Shown one piece after another: positions 1 through 8,040 of a DNA stretch of 64,000 nt. Location: contig NZ_CP060007.1 in NCBI RefSeq assembly GCF_014168535.1, forward strand, positions 3,782,001 through 3,846,000. Reading direction: 5' to 3'. The position numbers and the translations under genes were made by a program. Position 1 is the first letter of the stretch. Each line of letters starts with the position of its first letter. Origin of the DNA: Lacibacter sediminis (GTDB taxonomy: Bacteria; Bacteroidota; Bacteroidia; Chitinophagales; Chitinophagaceae). Under the pieces are notes generated by a model that saw only the letters and a program-made list of their open reading frames with translations, was not told the origin of the DNA and did not search any database.

Positions 1-85
1 CCCGTTGTTGTTACGCAGAGTATTTAAAAATTTTATTGGTTGCAGAGGCTTGCGGCTATTCGCCTAAAGCTTACGACAGAATTGG

Positions 86-343
86 TTATTTCGCTTTTTC
101 TACTACTTCTACCAGTCTCCAGCGCTTTGTTTTGCTGAGCGGACGGCTTTCCATGATCTTCACTGTATCGCCAATACCGCACTCATTTTTTTCATCATGA
201 GCATGGAACTTGGTCGTTTTCTTTACGAACTTTCCATAAATAGGGTGCTTCACCTTACGTTCAACAGCTACAGTAATGGTTTTATCCATTTTGCTGCTGG
301 TTACTACACCTGTCTTTGTTTTACGCAAATTTCTTTCTAACAT
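86..343 (-). CDS. rpsQ: 30S ribosomal protein S17
   Basis: S17 is an early 16S rRNA-binding protein of the 30S subunit. The 85-residue product has the family's usual length, the conserved TGVVTSSKMDKTITV stretch near the N-terminus and the ESRPLSKTKRW segment near the C-terminus. It is the most downstream S10-operon gene in the window, 44 bp after rpmC. The 85 bases beyond its stop hold no recognisable gene start; rplN, which normally follows, would lie outside the window. Confidence 0.97.
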   Translation of the reverse strand: MLERNLRKTKTGVVTSSKMDKTITVAVERKVKHPIYGKFVKKTTKFHAHDEKNECGIGDTVKIMESRPLSKTKRWRLVEVVEKAK

Positions 344-387
344 TTTTTTGCTTTTTATCTTTATTCCCCGTCAGGGATTAGGGTCAA

Positions 388-597
388 TCAGATACCCATT
401 TGTTTTTTTCTTAACTCAGTTTTCAAACGGGCAACGTCACGACGTAAGCCACGGATGCTCACCGGATTCTCCAATGGAGAAATAGCGTGTGCAAATTCGA
501 GCTTCTTCAAACGCTGCTCATCTTCTTTGATACGTGCAGTGAGATCTGTAACATTCAGCTCTTTTATGCTCTTTAAAAAATCAGTTGTCTTTGCCAT
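388..597 (-). CDS. rpmC: 50S ribosomal protein L29
   Basis: L29 sits near the polypeptide exit tunnel of the 50S subunit. The product is a short (69 aa) charged helical hairpin with the family's C-terminal pattern of basic residues around IRGLRRDVARLKTELRKK. It lies between rplP (31 bp upstream) and rpsQ in the classic S10 operon order. Confidence 0.95.
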   Translation of the reverse strand: MAKTTDFLKSIKELNVTDLTARIKEDEQRLKKLEFAHAISPLENPVSIRGLRRDVARLKTELRKKQMGI

Positions 598-628
598 GTT
601 AATCAGTTTAATCAGTTCAACTTTTTAA

Positions 629-1048
629 TTACGCAACCAAGTCTCTGCGTACAATGAATTTTGTTTTTATCGGAAGCTTCTGTGCAGCCAGTTCCATTGC
701 TTCTTTAGCAACTGTTTCAGGTACACCATCCGCTTCAAACAAAATACGTCCTGGTTCGATAATGGCCGCCCAACCTTCGGGGTTACCTTTACCTTTACCC
801 ATACGTACCTCTGCAGGCTTGCGGGTTACGATCTTATCAGGAAACACTCTGATCCACACATTACCTTCACGCTTCATCGCACGTGTCATTGCCTGGCGGG
901 CACTTTCAATCTGGCGGTTGGTTAACCATACAGGTTCCAAGGCCTTCAAAGCATAAGAACCAAATGAAATGCTGGTTCCACGCTTCGCCACAGCACGGAT
1001 ACGTCCTTTCTGTGATTTTCTGTGTTTTGTTCTTTTCGGCTGTAACAT
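629..1048 (-). CDS. rplP: 50S ribosomal protein L16
   Basis: L16 helps organise the A-site region of the 50S subunit. The 139-residue product begins MLQPKRTKHRKSQKGR and contains the conserved GKGKGNPEGWAAIIEPGRILFE segment in its second half, both typical of bacterial L16. It is transcribed leftwards between rpsC (71 bp upstream) and rpmC. Confidence 0.97.
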   Translation of the reverse strand: MLQPKRTKHRKSQKGRIRAVAKRGTSISFGSYALKALEPVWLTNRQIESARQAMTRAMKREGNVWIRVFPDKIVTRKPAEVRMGKGKGNPEGWAAIIEPGRILFEADGVPETVAKEAMELAAQKLPIKTKFIVRRDLVA

Positions 1049-1119
1049 TGCTTAATATATTTCTTGTTACTGTTTGTTGTTTTCTTTGTACTTGTTACTT
1101 CGTAATTCGTACTTGATTA

Positions 1120-1914
1120 TTATCCTTTACGGCTGTCTCTGCGTTGGCCACCACCTTGTCCACCACCACGACGGTCATCTCTTCTGTCACCGCCTCTTCT
1201 GTCGCCACCACCATCTTCACGACGATCTTTACGATCGCTCACATCGCTCTTACCACCAATGAAGTTGGGGTTAAGATCACGCTTGGTCAATACTTCACCT
1301 TTACAGATCCATACTTTGATACCAATTTTACCATACACTGTTAATGCAAACAGGTTAGCATAATCAATATCCATACGGAAAGTATGCAATGGCGTACGGC
1401 CTTGTTTGATTTCTTCAGTACGTGCAATTTCAGCACCACCTAAACGACCTGAAACTTTAATCTTAATTCCTTCAGCACCCATGCGCATTGCAGAAGCAAT
1501 TGCCATTTTAATAGCACGCTTGTAGTTGATACGGTTTTCGATCTGGCGTGCGATTGTATCAGCAACAATTGTTGCATCTACTTCCGGACGACGGATTTCC
1601 AAAATGTTGATCTGTACATCATCTTTACCAGTCAATTTCTTCAACTCTTCTTTAATACGATCAACTTCACCACCACCTTTACCGATAATGATACCAGGCT
1701 TAGATGTGTGAATAGTTACAATCAATTTGTTGAGTGTACGCTCAATCACAATTTTAGCGATACCGCCTTTATTGATACGGGCATTGAGATAAGTTCTGAT
1801 CTTGTTATCCTCGATCAACTTACCAGCATAGTCTTTTTTGCTACCATACCAGTTACTCTCCCATCCGCGGATGATCCCTAACCTGTTACCAATTGGATTT
1901 GCTTTCTGACCCAT
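1120..1914 (-). CDS. rpsC: 30S ribosomal protein S3 with Gly/Arg-rich tail
   Basis: S3 lines the mRNA entry channel of the 30S head. The N-terminal KH domain is clear, with the GxxG loop in IIIGKGG at residues 75-81, and the S3 C-terminal domain ends near NPNFIGG. The protein continues for about 43 residues (222-264) of low-complexity Arg/Gly/Asp sequence (DRRGGDRRDD, GGGQGGGQRR), longer than the compact S3 of enterobacteria. The tail looks disordered and RNA-binding-like; its role is unknown. rplV lies 17 bp upstream. Confidence 0.96.
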   Translation of the reverse strand: MGQKANPIGNRLGIIRGWESNWYGSKKDYAGKLIEDNKIRTYLNARINKGGIAKIVIERTLNKLIVTIHTSKPGIIIGKGGGEVDRIKEELKKLTGKDDVQINILEIRRPEVDATIVADTIARQIENRINYKRAIKMAIASAMRMGAEGIKIKVSGRLGGAEIARTEEIKQGRTPLHTFRMDIDYANLFALTVYGKIGIKVWICKGEVLTKRDLNPNFIGGKSDVSDRKDRREDGGGDRRGGDRRDDRRGGGQGGGQRRDSRKG

Positions 1915-1931
1915 AGAATGGTTTATAAGAT

Positions 1932-2282
1932 TTAATCAATTAATTTTTTGTCTACGATAATAGTTACGTGGTTGCTGCGCTTTCTTACTCGGTAAGCACG
2001 GCCCTGTGGTGCAGGACGTAAACGTTTTACCATACGTGCACCATCAACAAAGATTGTTTTTACAATCAATGATGAATCAGCTGCACTTTGTCCGCTATTC
2101 TTTTGTTCCCAGTTGCTGATAGCACTTTTTAAAAGTTTACCAAGTGGTGTAGCGGAATGTTGTGGATGAAAATCCAGTAAAGCCAACGCTTTTTCAACAT
2201 CCATTCCACGGATCTCATCAGCCAACAGACGCATTCTGCGGGGCGATGTGGGATAATTTCTGAGTTTTGCTACTGCTTCCAT
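1932..2282 (-). CDS. rplV: 50S ribosomal protein L22
   Basis: L22 contributes a beta-hairpin to the nascent-peptide exit tunnel. The 116-residue product shows the N-terminal SPRRMRLLADEIRG motif and the C-terminal hairpin segment GRAYRVRKRSNHVTI. It lies between rpsS (64 bp upstream) and rpsC, in standard order. Confidence 0.96.
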   Translation of the reverse strand: MEAVAKLRNYPTSPRRMRLLADEIRGMDVEKALALLDFHPQHSATPLGKLLKSAISNWEQKNSGQSAADSSLIVKTIFVDGARMVKRLRPAPQGRAYRVRKRSNHVTIIVDKKLID

Positions 2283-2346
2283 TTCTTTATTTTTTGGTTG
2301 ATGGTTTAAAGTGAAGAGTATAGAATCTTCCTTTTACCTTTCACCA

Positions 2347-2619
2347 TTAAGATATTTTCTTACTTGAGTGTCCTTTAAAGTTTCTTGTTGGCGCAAATTC
2401 ACCAAGCTTATGACCTACCATGAATTCGGTTACATAAACAGGGATGAATTTGTTTCCGTTGTGCACCGCAAAAGTGTGACCAACAAAATCCGGGGTAATT
2501 GTAGAGCGGCGGCTCCATGTCTTAATTACACCTTTCTTTGATTTACCCTCGTTAATAGCGAGCACCTTTGTTTCGAGGTGAGCTGCTACATAAGGACCTT
2601 TTTTAATCGAACGAGCCAT
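2347..2619 (-). CDS. rpsS: 30S ribosomal protein S19
   Basis: S19 is a 30S head protein near the A-site finger. It is 90 residues long, with the signature MARSIKKGPYV at the N-terminus and the HKLGEFAPTRNFKGH segment at the C-terminus. It is separated from rplB by 36 bp that contain two near-identical 17-bp words (see the repeat at 2626-2657). Confidence 0.97.
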   Translation of the reverse strand: MARSIKKGPYVAAHLETKVLAINEGKSKKGVIKTWSRRSTITPDFVGHTFAVHNGNKFIPVYVTEFMVGHKLGEFAPTRNFKGHSSKKIS

Positions 2620-2625
2620 GTTATA

Positions 2626-2657
2626 TTTTCGATTTTAAGTTTTTCGATTTCAAGTTT
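2626..2657. repeat. 15-bp-period direct repeat in the rplB-rpsS spacer
   Basis: Two copies of TTTTCGATTTYAAGTTT follow each other with a 15-bp period and one mismatch, filling the rpsS-rplB spacer and running into the last codon of rplB. It looks like local slippage duplication. No regulatory role is apparent. Confidence 0.6.
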
Positions 2658-3495
2658 ACTTCGCCAGTTTTTTACCATCCTTACGTTGGATGATGAGCTT
2701 GTTAGAACCTTTATGCTTAGAGCGAGTTTTCTCACCTTTTGCATACTTACCGGTTCTGCTACGTGGGTGACCACCACTGCTACGGCCTTCACCACCACCC
2801 ATCGGGTGATCAACTGGGTTCATCGCAACACCACGGTTACGTGGGCGAATACCTTTCCAACGGTTAACACCGGCTTTACCAGCTGTTTCCAAACTATGAT
2901 CGCTGTTACTTACTACACCTACTGTTGCATAACAGTTGATGAGTACTTTACGCAATTCACCACTTGGCATTTTCAATACAGCATACTTCTCTTCTTTGTT
3001 AGTGAGCTGTGCGCTTGTACCTGCACTGCGTACCAACTTACCACCTTGACCAGGCTGCATTTCAATGTTGTGAATGTTAGTACCCAATGGCATGTTCTTC
3101 ATTTGAAGAGCATTACCTAATTCAGGTGCTACTGCATCACCCGCTACTACTGTTGCACCAACCTGTAAACCGTTTGGAGCAATGATGTAACGTTTTTCAC
3201 CATCCACGTAATTCAGCAATGCGATGAAAGCTGTACGGTTCGGATCATATTCAATAGATGCTACTTTAGCAGGAACATCTTTCTTGCTGCGTTTGAAATC
3301 AATTACACGGTATTTCTTTTTGTTACCGCCGCCAATGTAACGCATAGAACGACGACCTTGAGCGTTACGGCCACCTGTAGACTTTACGTTTTCAAGCAAA
3401 GACTTTTCAGGAGTATCAGTGGTGAGCTCAGCATAAGCATTGCCGATTCTCCATCTGGTACCTGCGGTTACCGGTTTGTATTTTTTTAATGCCAT
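2656..3495 (-). CDS. rplB: 50S ribosomal protein L2
   Basis: L2 is required for subunit association and peptidyl-transferase function. The 279-residue product is full length. It has the C-terminal GVAMNPVDHPMGGGEGRSSG region, which contains the conserved histidine next to the peptidyl-transferase centre, and the central MPLGTNIHNIEMQPGQGGKL motif. rplW ends 60 bp upstream. Confidence 0.98.
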   Translation of the reverse strand: MALKKYKPVTAGTRWRIGNAYAELTTDTPEKSLLENVKSTGGRNAQGRRSMRYIGGGNKKKYRVIDFKRSKKDVPAKVASIEYDPNRTAFIALLNYVDGEKRYIIAPNGLQVGATVVAGDAVAPELGNALQMKNMPLGTNIHNIEMQPGQGGKLVRSAGTSAQLTNKEEKYAVLKMPSGELRKVLINCYATVGVVSNSDHSLETAGKAGVNRWKGIRPRNRGVAMNPVDHPMGGGEGRSSGGHPRSRTGKYAKGEKTRSKHKGSNKLIIQRKDGKKLAK

Positions 3496-3555
3496 TTTTA
3501 AAAACTTTTATTGTTCAACTTTTGCGGTAGTTGATCTACCATTCTTTGTTTCTTA

Positions 3556-3855
3556 TTACACTGTACCGTACAGGTCAATTGCTTCACCTTCAGCAACTGT
3601 TACGTATGCTTTTTTGTACGCTGGTTTGCTACCCTGGATGTAACCGGCTTTGGTCATACGGTTCTTCGCTTTACGGGGAGCTACCATTGTGTGAACATCA
3701 GCAACTTTCACGTTGTAGAATTCTTCTACTGCTTTTTTGATCTCAAGCTTGTTTGCTTTACGACCAACACGGAAAGCGTATGTGTTCTTCTTTTCTGTTA
3801 AACGATTGCTTTTTTCAGAAACAATCGGCTTTATTAATATTTCACTCTGTCTCAT
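3556..3855 (-). CDS. rplW: 50S ribosomal protein L23
   Basis: L23 sits at the exit tunnel and is the docking site for trigger factor and SRP. The 99-residue product starts LIKPIVSEKSNRLTEKK and carries the KKAVEEFYNVKVADVHTM segment typical of L23. It is in standard order between rplD (32 bp upstream) and rplB. Confidence 0.96.
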   Translation of the reverse strand: MRQSEILIKPIVSEKSNRLTEKKNTYAFRVGRKANKLEIKKAVEEFYNVKVADVHTMVAPRKAKNRMTKAGYIQGSKPAYKKAYVTVAEGEAIDLYGTV

Positions 3856-3887
3856 CTGGACGTTGTTTATTCAGTTCAATGATTCAA

Positions 3888-4520
3888 TTAAGCTGCAGCT
3901 TCTTCTTCAGAAAAAACTTTAGCAGCGCTTTCAGTTAATACGAGTACATCGCTGTTGATGAGATCGTATGTATTTACATCAGCTAACAAAGTACCCACCA
4001 CTTTAGGAAGGTTACGGAGGCTGAGGTAAAGATTATCGTTATAATCAGGGATAACAACCAGTGCTTTCTTACCTGCAATGTTGAGGTTGCTCAACACGCT
4101 TACAAATTCTTTTGTTTTAGGAGTATCAAAAGTCAAATCTTCAACTATAACAATTGCATTTCCTTTTGCTTTATAAGAAAGAGCTCCCATTTTAGCCAGA
4201 TCTTTCACCTTACGGTTCAATTTGAAATCGTAACCGTGTGGTTTAGGCCCAAACACAGTACCACCACCTTTATACAAAGGGTTACGAATATTACCTTTAC
4301 GTGAACCACCTGTACCTTTCTGGCGGTGAAGTTTACGGCTTGCACCTTTTACTTCAGCACGTGTCTTTACTTTGTGTGTACCCTGGCGTTGTGCTGCCTG
4401 GTATTGCTTTACAGCGAGGTAAATAACATGGTCATTGGGTTCGATACCAAAAATCTCTTCCGGTAATTCGATCGTACGACCTGTTGCTTTTCCTGATTTA
4501 TTTAAAACGTCTACTTGCAT
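3888..4520 (-). CDS. rplD: 50S ribosomal protein L4
   Basis: L4 binds 23S rRNA and lines the exit tunnel. In enterobacteria it also represses its own operon through the S10 leader. The 210-residue product has the tunnel-loop segment KLHRQKGTGGSRKGNIRNPL and the GPKPHGYDF motif. It is 22 bp downstream of rplC. If this lineage has L4-type autoregulation, the structured rpsJ-rplC spacer is one place it could act (inference). Confidence 0.97.
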   Translation of the reverse strand: MQVDVLNKSGKATGRTIELPEEIFGIEPNDHVIYLAVKQYQAAQRQGTHKVKTRAEVKGASRKLHRQKGTGGSRKGNIRNPLYKGGGTVFGPKPHGYDFKLNRKVKDLAKMGALSYKAKGNAIVIVEDLTFDTPKTKEFVSVLSNLNIAGKKALVVIPDYNDNLYLSLRNLPKVVGTLLADVNTYDLINSDVLVLTESAAKVFSEEEAAA

Positions 4521-4542
4521 GACTTCTTTAATTAATTAGTGA

Positions 4543-5160
4543 TTACTTCTGGATGTATACGATTGAACCGTTATAACCTGGTACAGAACCGCTCACAAGG
4601 ATGTAATTCTTTTCAGGGAAAATTTTCAACACTTTCAATCCTTTTACTTTCACTCTGTCTGCACCCATACGGCCAGCCATACGCATACCTTTCATTACAC
4701 GTGAAGCATCAGAAGAGTTACCAAGTGAACCGGGAGCACGCTGACGATCATGTTGACCGTGCGATTGACCGCCTACACCGTGGAAACCATGACGTTTTAC
4801 AACACCCTGGAAACCTTTACCTTTTGTAGTACCCACAACTTCAACTTTATCGCCTTCAGCGAAGATGTCTGTTGTGATAGTTTCACCAATATTTTTTTCG
4901 AGAGAATAGTTGCGGAATTCTTTTACGAATTTCTTAGGAGAAGTGTTTGCTTTTGCGAAGTGATTCTTTTCAGCGGAGGTAGTGTTCTTTTCTTTCTTTT
5001 CGCCAAAAGCTAATTGAAGTGCGCTGTATCCATCAGCGTCTTGAGTTTTGATCTGTGTAACAACACAGGGGCCAGCTTCAATGATGGTACAGCTCTGCTG
5101 TTTACCATCGGGACTGAAGATGCTGGTCATGCCAATCTTTTTACCAATAATACCTTTCAT
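4543..5160 (-). CDS. rplC: 50S ribosomal protein L3
   Basis: L3 is an early 50S assembly protein. The 205-residue product begins MKGIIGKKIGMTSIFSPDG and contains the conserved GKGFQGVVKRHGFHG and GRMGADRVKVKGLKV segments. Unlike every other junction in this operon, 277 bp of non-coding, structured sequence separate it from rpsJ upstream. Confidence 0.97.
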   Translation of the reverse strand: MKGIIGKKIGMTSIFSPDGKQQSCTIIEAGPCVVTQIKTQDADGYSALQLAFGEKKEKNTTSAEKNHFAKANTSPKKFVKEFRNYSLEKNIGETITTDIFAEGDKVEVVGTTKGKGFQGVVKRHGFHGVGGQSHGQHDRQRAPGSLGNSSDASRVMKGMRMAGRMGADRVKVKGLKVLKIFPEKNYILVSGSVPGYNGSIVYIQK

Positions 5161-5437
5161 TTGTTTACAGTTTATGCCCTGTAAGGTTGTTGAGACATGA
5201 CGCTGGCGGCGTCATTCAATCCCCGTTTACCATCGACCTTTTCCTTTTTTCCACTTTGGATCGGAAGTACCGATGGTAAACTAACCACGAAGGGCTAGTT
5301 TATATGTTCCTCAACTTTGGGTTGAGAATGTTTTTGAAATTCAGAGCTCTTTTTTACAGACCGAAGTTGTATTGAGAGATGAAATGATTACTTATTTATA
5401 AGAACTATAGACGAGTGGTCCGCAGGGCGGACAATCA
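5161..5437 (-). promoter_or_regulatory. structured leader between rpsJ and rplC
   Basis: This 277-bp spacer shows no promoter of the TAnnTTTG type on the transcribed strand but several inverted repeats. They are GTTTACCATCG (5225-5235) with its complement at 5271-5281 around a 35-nt loop; ATGACGC/GCGTCAT (5197-5215, 5-nt loop) close to the rplC start; TCAAC/GTTGA (5311-5325); and GTCCGC/GCGGAC (5418-5432) just after rpsJ. An untranslated structured mRNA segment inside an r-protein operon suggests autoregulation or processing (inference). A short GTG-initiated frame also crosses it; I do not consider it supported. Confidence 0.5.
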
Positions 5438-5743
5438 TCATGCTTTAATTTCTACGTCAACACCGCTTGGTAAGTCTAACTTACTCAACGCATCAACTGT
5501 ACGGCTGCTGCTGGTATAAATATCCAGCAAACGCTTATGTGTGCACAGTTGGAACTGCTCACGGCTCTTCTTGTTAACGTGTGGTGAACGCAATACAGTA
5601 AAGATTCTTTTACGAGTAGGTAAAGGAATAGGTCCTGTTACTACTGCACCTGTACTACGAACCGTTTTCACGATTTTTTCTGCAGATTTATCGACCAGAT
5701 TGTGGTCGTATGATTGCAATTTTATTCTGATACGTTGAGCCAT
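5438..5743 (-). CDS. rpsJ: 30S ribosomal protein S10
   Basis: S10 is a 30S head protein; in other bacteria it also acts as the NusE antitermination factor. The 101-residue product has the family core IRIKLQSYDHNLVDKSAEKI, the PLPTRKRIFTVLRSPHVNKKSREQF region and ends in a SGVDVEIKA strand. It is the first gene of the operon here: a good promoter lies directly upstream and no str-operon gene (fusA, rpsG, rpsL) precedes it. Confidence 0.97.
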   Translation of the reverse strand: MAQRIRIKLQSYDHNLVDKSAEKIVKTVRSTGAVVTGPIPLPTRKRIFTVLRSPHVNKKSREQFQLCTHKRLLDIYTSSSRTVDALSKLDLPSGVDVEIKA

Positions 5744-5774
5744 AAGATCTGTCCCAAATTTTCAATTGGGAGCG

Positions 5775-5807
5775 CAAAGGTAGGGTTTGAAATGTTCCCT
5801 GCAAAAA
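5775..5807 (-). promoter_or_regulatory. Bacteroidota-type promoter for the S10 operon
   Basis: On the minus strand a TTTTTG box (5802-5807) is followed after 19 bp by TACCTTTG (5775-5782). This is an exact fit to the Bacteroidota sigma-A consensus TTTG-N19-TAnnTTTG. It would give a leader of roughly 30 nt before the rpsJ ATG. Confidence 0.75.
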
Positions 5808-6426
5808 GTTTGGGAAAGTTTTTTCCAGAAAAAAGAGCAAAAAGCCCTCATTTTTCCCGTTACCTGGGTTTTAAGGCCAAAGCTTAGTCATTATACCGCT
5901 ATTAAAGCAGGGTTTACCGGGTTAAAGGGAGGTTTCCTTACTGCTACTTTCCCGGCTACCCCATCTGTTTATTAAGCTATATTGTTCCTGCTGCAGGATC
6001 AGGTGAAAGAAGAGTTTAAACGACCCACATCTTTCTGGTATAATACGACTCTGTACACAGACTAATGCAGATTTTTAGATAGACTATAAAGACTTTAGAA
6101 CAAAATAATGGTAAACTCTGAGCGGGTAACTCTAACCACTTGGTTATTACATTTTCTGAGAAGAAAACCCAAGGTCTCGTATCGTAATTATTCGTTTTTT
6201 CACTACAAAAATGTAGTAGTTTGTCCTAGTGCTTAAACTTGGATGACAAATTGTGGTTGTTTAATTTTACAGCAGAATCAATAGCCCAATATCCGCCCCT
6301 TCCGAAGAACCATTCCCCCATCAGCAAGGACTTGTTTTTTACATGCATCCGATTTTCACCTGAGAATTCTGTGAAAATATTTTACAAGAGTCATTATTTA
6401 TTCGAACATATCTAAAAAATCCGTCA
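5808..6426. other. intergenic region between rpsJ and the papain-like lipoprotein gene
   Basis: About 620 bp between divergent genes. Short open frames occur but none has a recognisable product, and no tRNA cloverleaf, transposase remnant or repeat array was seen. I found no convincing TAnnTTTG box for the rightward gene at 6427; its promoter is not identified. Confidence 0.5.
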
Positions 6427-7929
6427 ATGAAAACCGCAATCCGCTACTATGCTTTGCCGATGCTGCTTGTACTTACTGTTTTGGCTGCATCCTGTTCAAA
6501 AGAAAAATCATCCCAGTCACCCGAAGAGCAAACAGAAATTCTGCAAACCCGTAATGGAGGTGTTGTAGATGATGACTCTGCATTACAAGCAAATGTGCCT
6601 GTAATTGTATCATCGGGCTTCCTTCAATCCGGAGCTTTAATTGAGAACATTCCTATTTCAAGAATTGCGGCAAAAGGGAAACCTGATGCCATCGCCCCAA
6701 CTGTAAGCATTCTGTCTCCGGCAAACAGCGCCTCAGTTTCGGGTACAATCAGCATACTTGTTTCCGCAACTGATAATATTAAGGTTACTTCTGTAACGTT
6801 AAGTGTGGATGGAAGTGCGAAAAGCAGCAGCACGACTGCTCCTTTTACAAACGTGTGGAATTCAGGCACTGTGCCTAACGGGACTCATACTTTAACGGTA
6901 ACTGCTAAAGATGCTAAAGGAAACAGCAGCTCAAGCTCGATACAAGTCTCAGTAAATAATGTTACTGCAGGTGATATTACTGCTCCAACGGTTAACATTA
7001 CCTCGCCAACAAGCGGAGCTTCGTACGATGCAAATACTACTATTACTATCAATGCTTCGGCATCAGACAATGTAGGTGTGAGTTCACTGAATATCAGTAT
7101 TGATGGAACTGTTGTTGGCAGTTCTTCGGGCTCATCTTACAGTTATACATGGAATACAAATACCGCAGGAAGCGGAATTCACACCATCTCATCAACAGCA
7201 AAAGATGCTGCGGGCAATCAATCAATAAAATCCGTTACAGTAACAATAAATACTGTTGTAGTTGAACCACCTTCAACCTCAGGTGTACGTTTAACAATGC
7301 CTCCTGTGAGTAACCAGGGAAGTGAGGGTTCATGCGTTGCTTTTGCAGTTGGTTACGCTGCCCGTTCCGCAGAACAATATTACAGATCCGGTGCTTCTAC
7401 ATACAGTAACTCAACAAACATCTTCAGCCCTGAGTTTTTATACAACCAGGTTAAGTTTGATGTTGAGTGCAGTTCAGGTACAGCTATGCAAACTGCACTT
7501 GACTTTATGAAAGTAACTGGTATTTGTACCTATCAATCGATGCCTTACAGTAGCAGCAACGGTTGTTCTTTACTGCCTAGCTCAACTCAATCTACTGAAG
7601 CCTTCAACTATAAGATAGCAAGCTATGCAAAGCTTTATACAACTGACAGAGCTGCGATCAAATCCATGATTTCGCAAAAGCACCCGGTCATAATTACAGT
7701 TGTTGCAGATAATTCTTTTATAGCAGCCAAAGCAGGATTTGTATGGAAGACTTATTCAGGATCAGGATCATTAGCTCATTGTATTGTTATTTGTGGCTAC
7801 GATGACGCTAAAAACGCATACCTGATCATGAATTCATGGGGCACAGGATGGGGTGATGCAGGCTACAGCTGGATTGATTACGATTTCTTTACAACAAGAA
7901 CAGGAACCTACTGTTATGCTATTAATTAA
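6427..7929 (+). CDS. lipoprotein with two Ig-like domains and a C1-type cysteine peptidase domain
   Basis: A 500-residue exported protein. The N-terminus is a lipoprotein signal with lipobox LAASC (Cys23), so it should be membrane anchored. Two bacterial Ig-like modules follow (about 88-180 and 183-277), each with a DATDN/SASDN-type motif, an SVDG/SIDG turn and an HTLTVTAKDAKGN-like end. From about residue 285 a papain-like fold is evident: Gln297 in SNQG, nucleophile Cys303 in GSCVAFA, His451 in LAHCIVICGY and Asn469 in MNSWGTGWG, so all active-site residues are present. There is no obvious propeptide. It stands alone, with a terminator just downstream. The substrate is unknown; a role in extracellular or periplasmic protein processing is inferred. 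Confidence 0.85.
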   Translation: MKTAIRYYALPMLLVLTVLAASCSKEKSSQSPEEQTEILQTRNGGVVDDDSALQANVPVIVSSGFLQSGALIENIPISRIAAKGKPDAIAPTVSILSPANSASVSGTISILVSATDNIKVTSVTLSVDGSAKSSSTTAPFTNVWNSGTVPNGTHTLTVTAKDAKGNSSSSSIQVSVNNVTAGDITAPTVNITSPTSGASYDANTTITINASASDNVGVSSLNISIDGTVVGSSSGSSYSYTWNTNTAGSGIHTISSTAKDAAGNQSIKSVTVTINTVVVEPPSTSGVRLTMPPVSNQGSEGSCVAFAVGYAARSAEQYYRSGASTYSNSTNIFSPEFLYNQVKFDVECSSGTAMQTALDFMKVTGICTYQSMPYSSSNGCSLLPSSTQSTEAFNYKIASYAKLYTTDRAAIKSMISQKHPVIITVVADNSFIAAKAGFVWKTYSGSGSLAHCIVICGYDDAKNAYLIMNSWGTGWGDAGYSWIDYDFFTTRTGTYCYAIN

Positions 7930-7956
7930 GAAACAAGTTTGATATAGACAGAAAAG

Positions 7957-7981
7957 TCCCGGCCTTAGCCGGGATTTTTTG
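7957..7981 (+). terminator. intrinsic terminator after the papain-like lipoprotein gene
   Basis: The hairpin TCCCGGC-ctta-GCCGGGA is followed by six T residues, 27 bp after the stop codon at 7929. Confidence 0.85.
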
Positions 7982-7988
7982 TAGCATT

Positions 7989-8016
7989 AAAAAAGGCTGC
8001 CCCAAGGGGCAGCCTT
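7989..8016 (-). terminator. intrinsic terminator of the repeat-protein gene
   Basis: The perfect stem AAGGCTGCCCC/GGGGCAGCCTT (7993-8016) with a 2-nt loop is followed on the minus strand by a run of T, 24 bp beyond the stop of the leftward gene at 8041. Confidence 0.8.
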
Positions 8017-8040
8017 ACCAGTCGATTTTTAATTCGCCAG

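Noticed and set aside
2578..3120. 180-codon open frame opposite rplB
   Set aside because: Antisense shadow of a certain ribosomal protein gene; the product is Thr/Phe/Cys-rich low-complexity sequence without family features.
5175..5291. Short GTG-initiated frame in the rpsJ-rplC gap as a leader peptide
   Set aside because: No conserved features, and it crosses the hairpins; chance open frame is more likely.
5787..5975. 62-codon frame upstream of rpsJ
   Set aside because: It begins inside the rpsJ promoter region and has no recognisable features.
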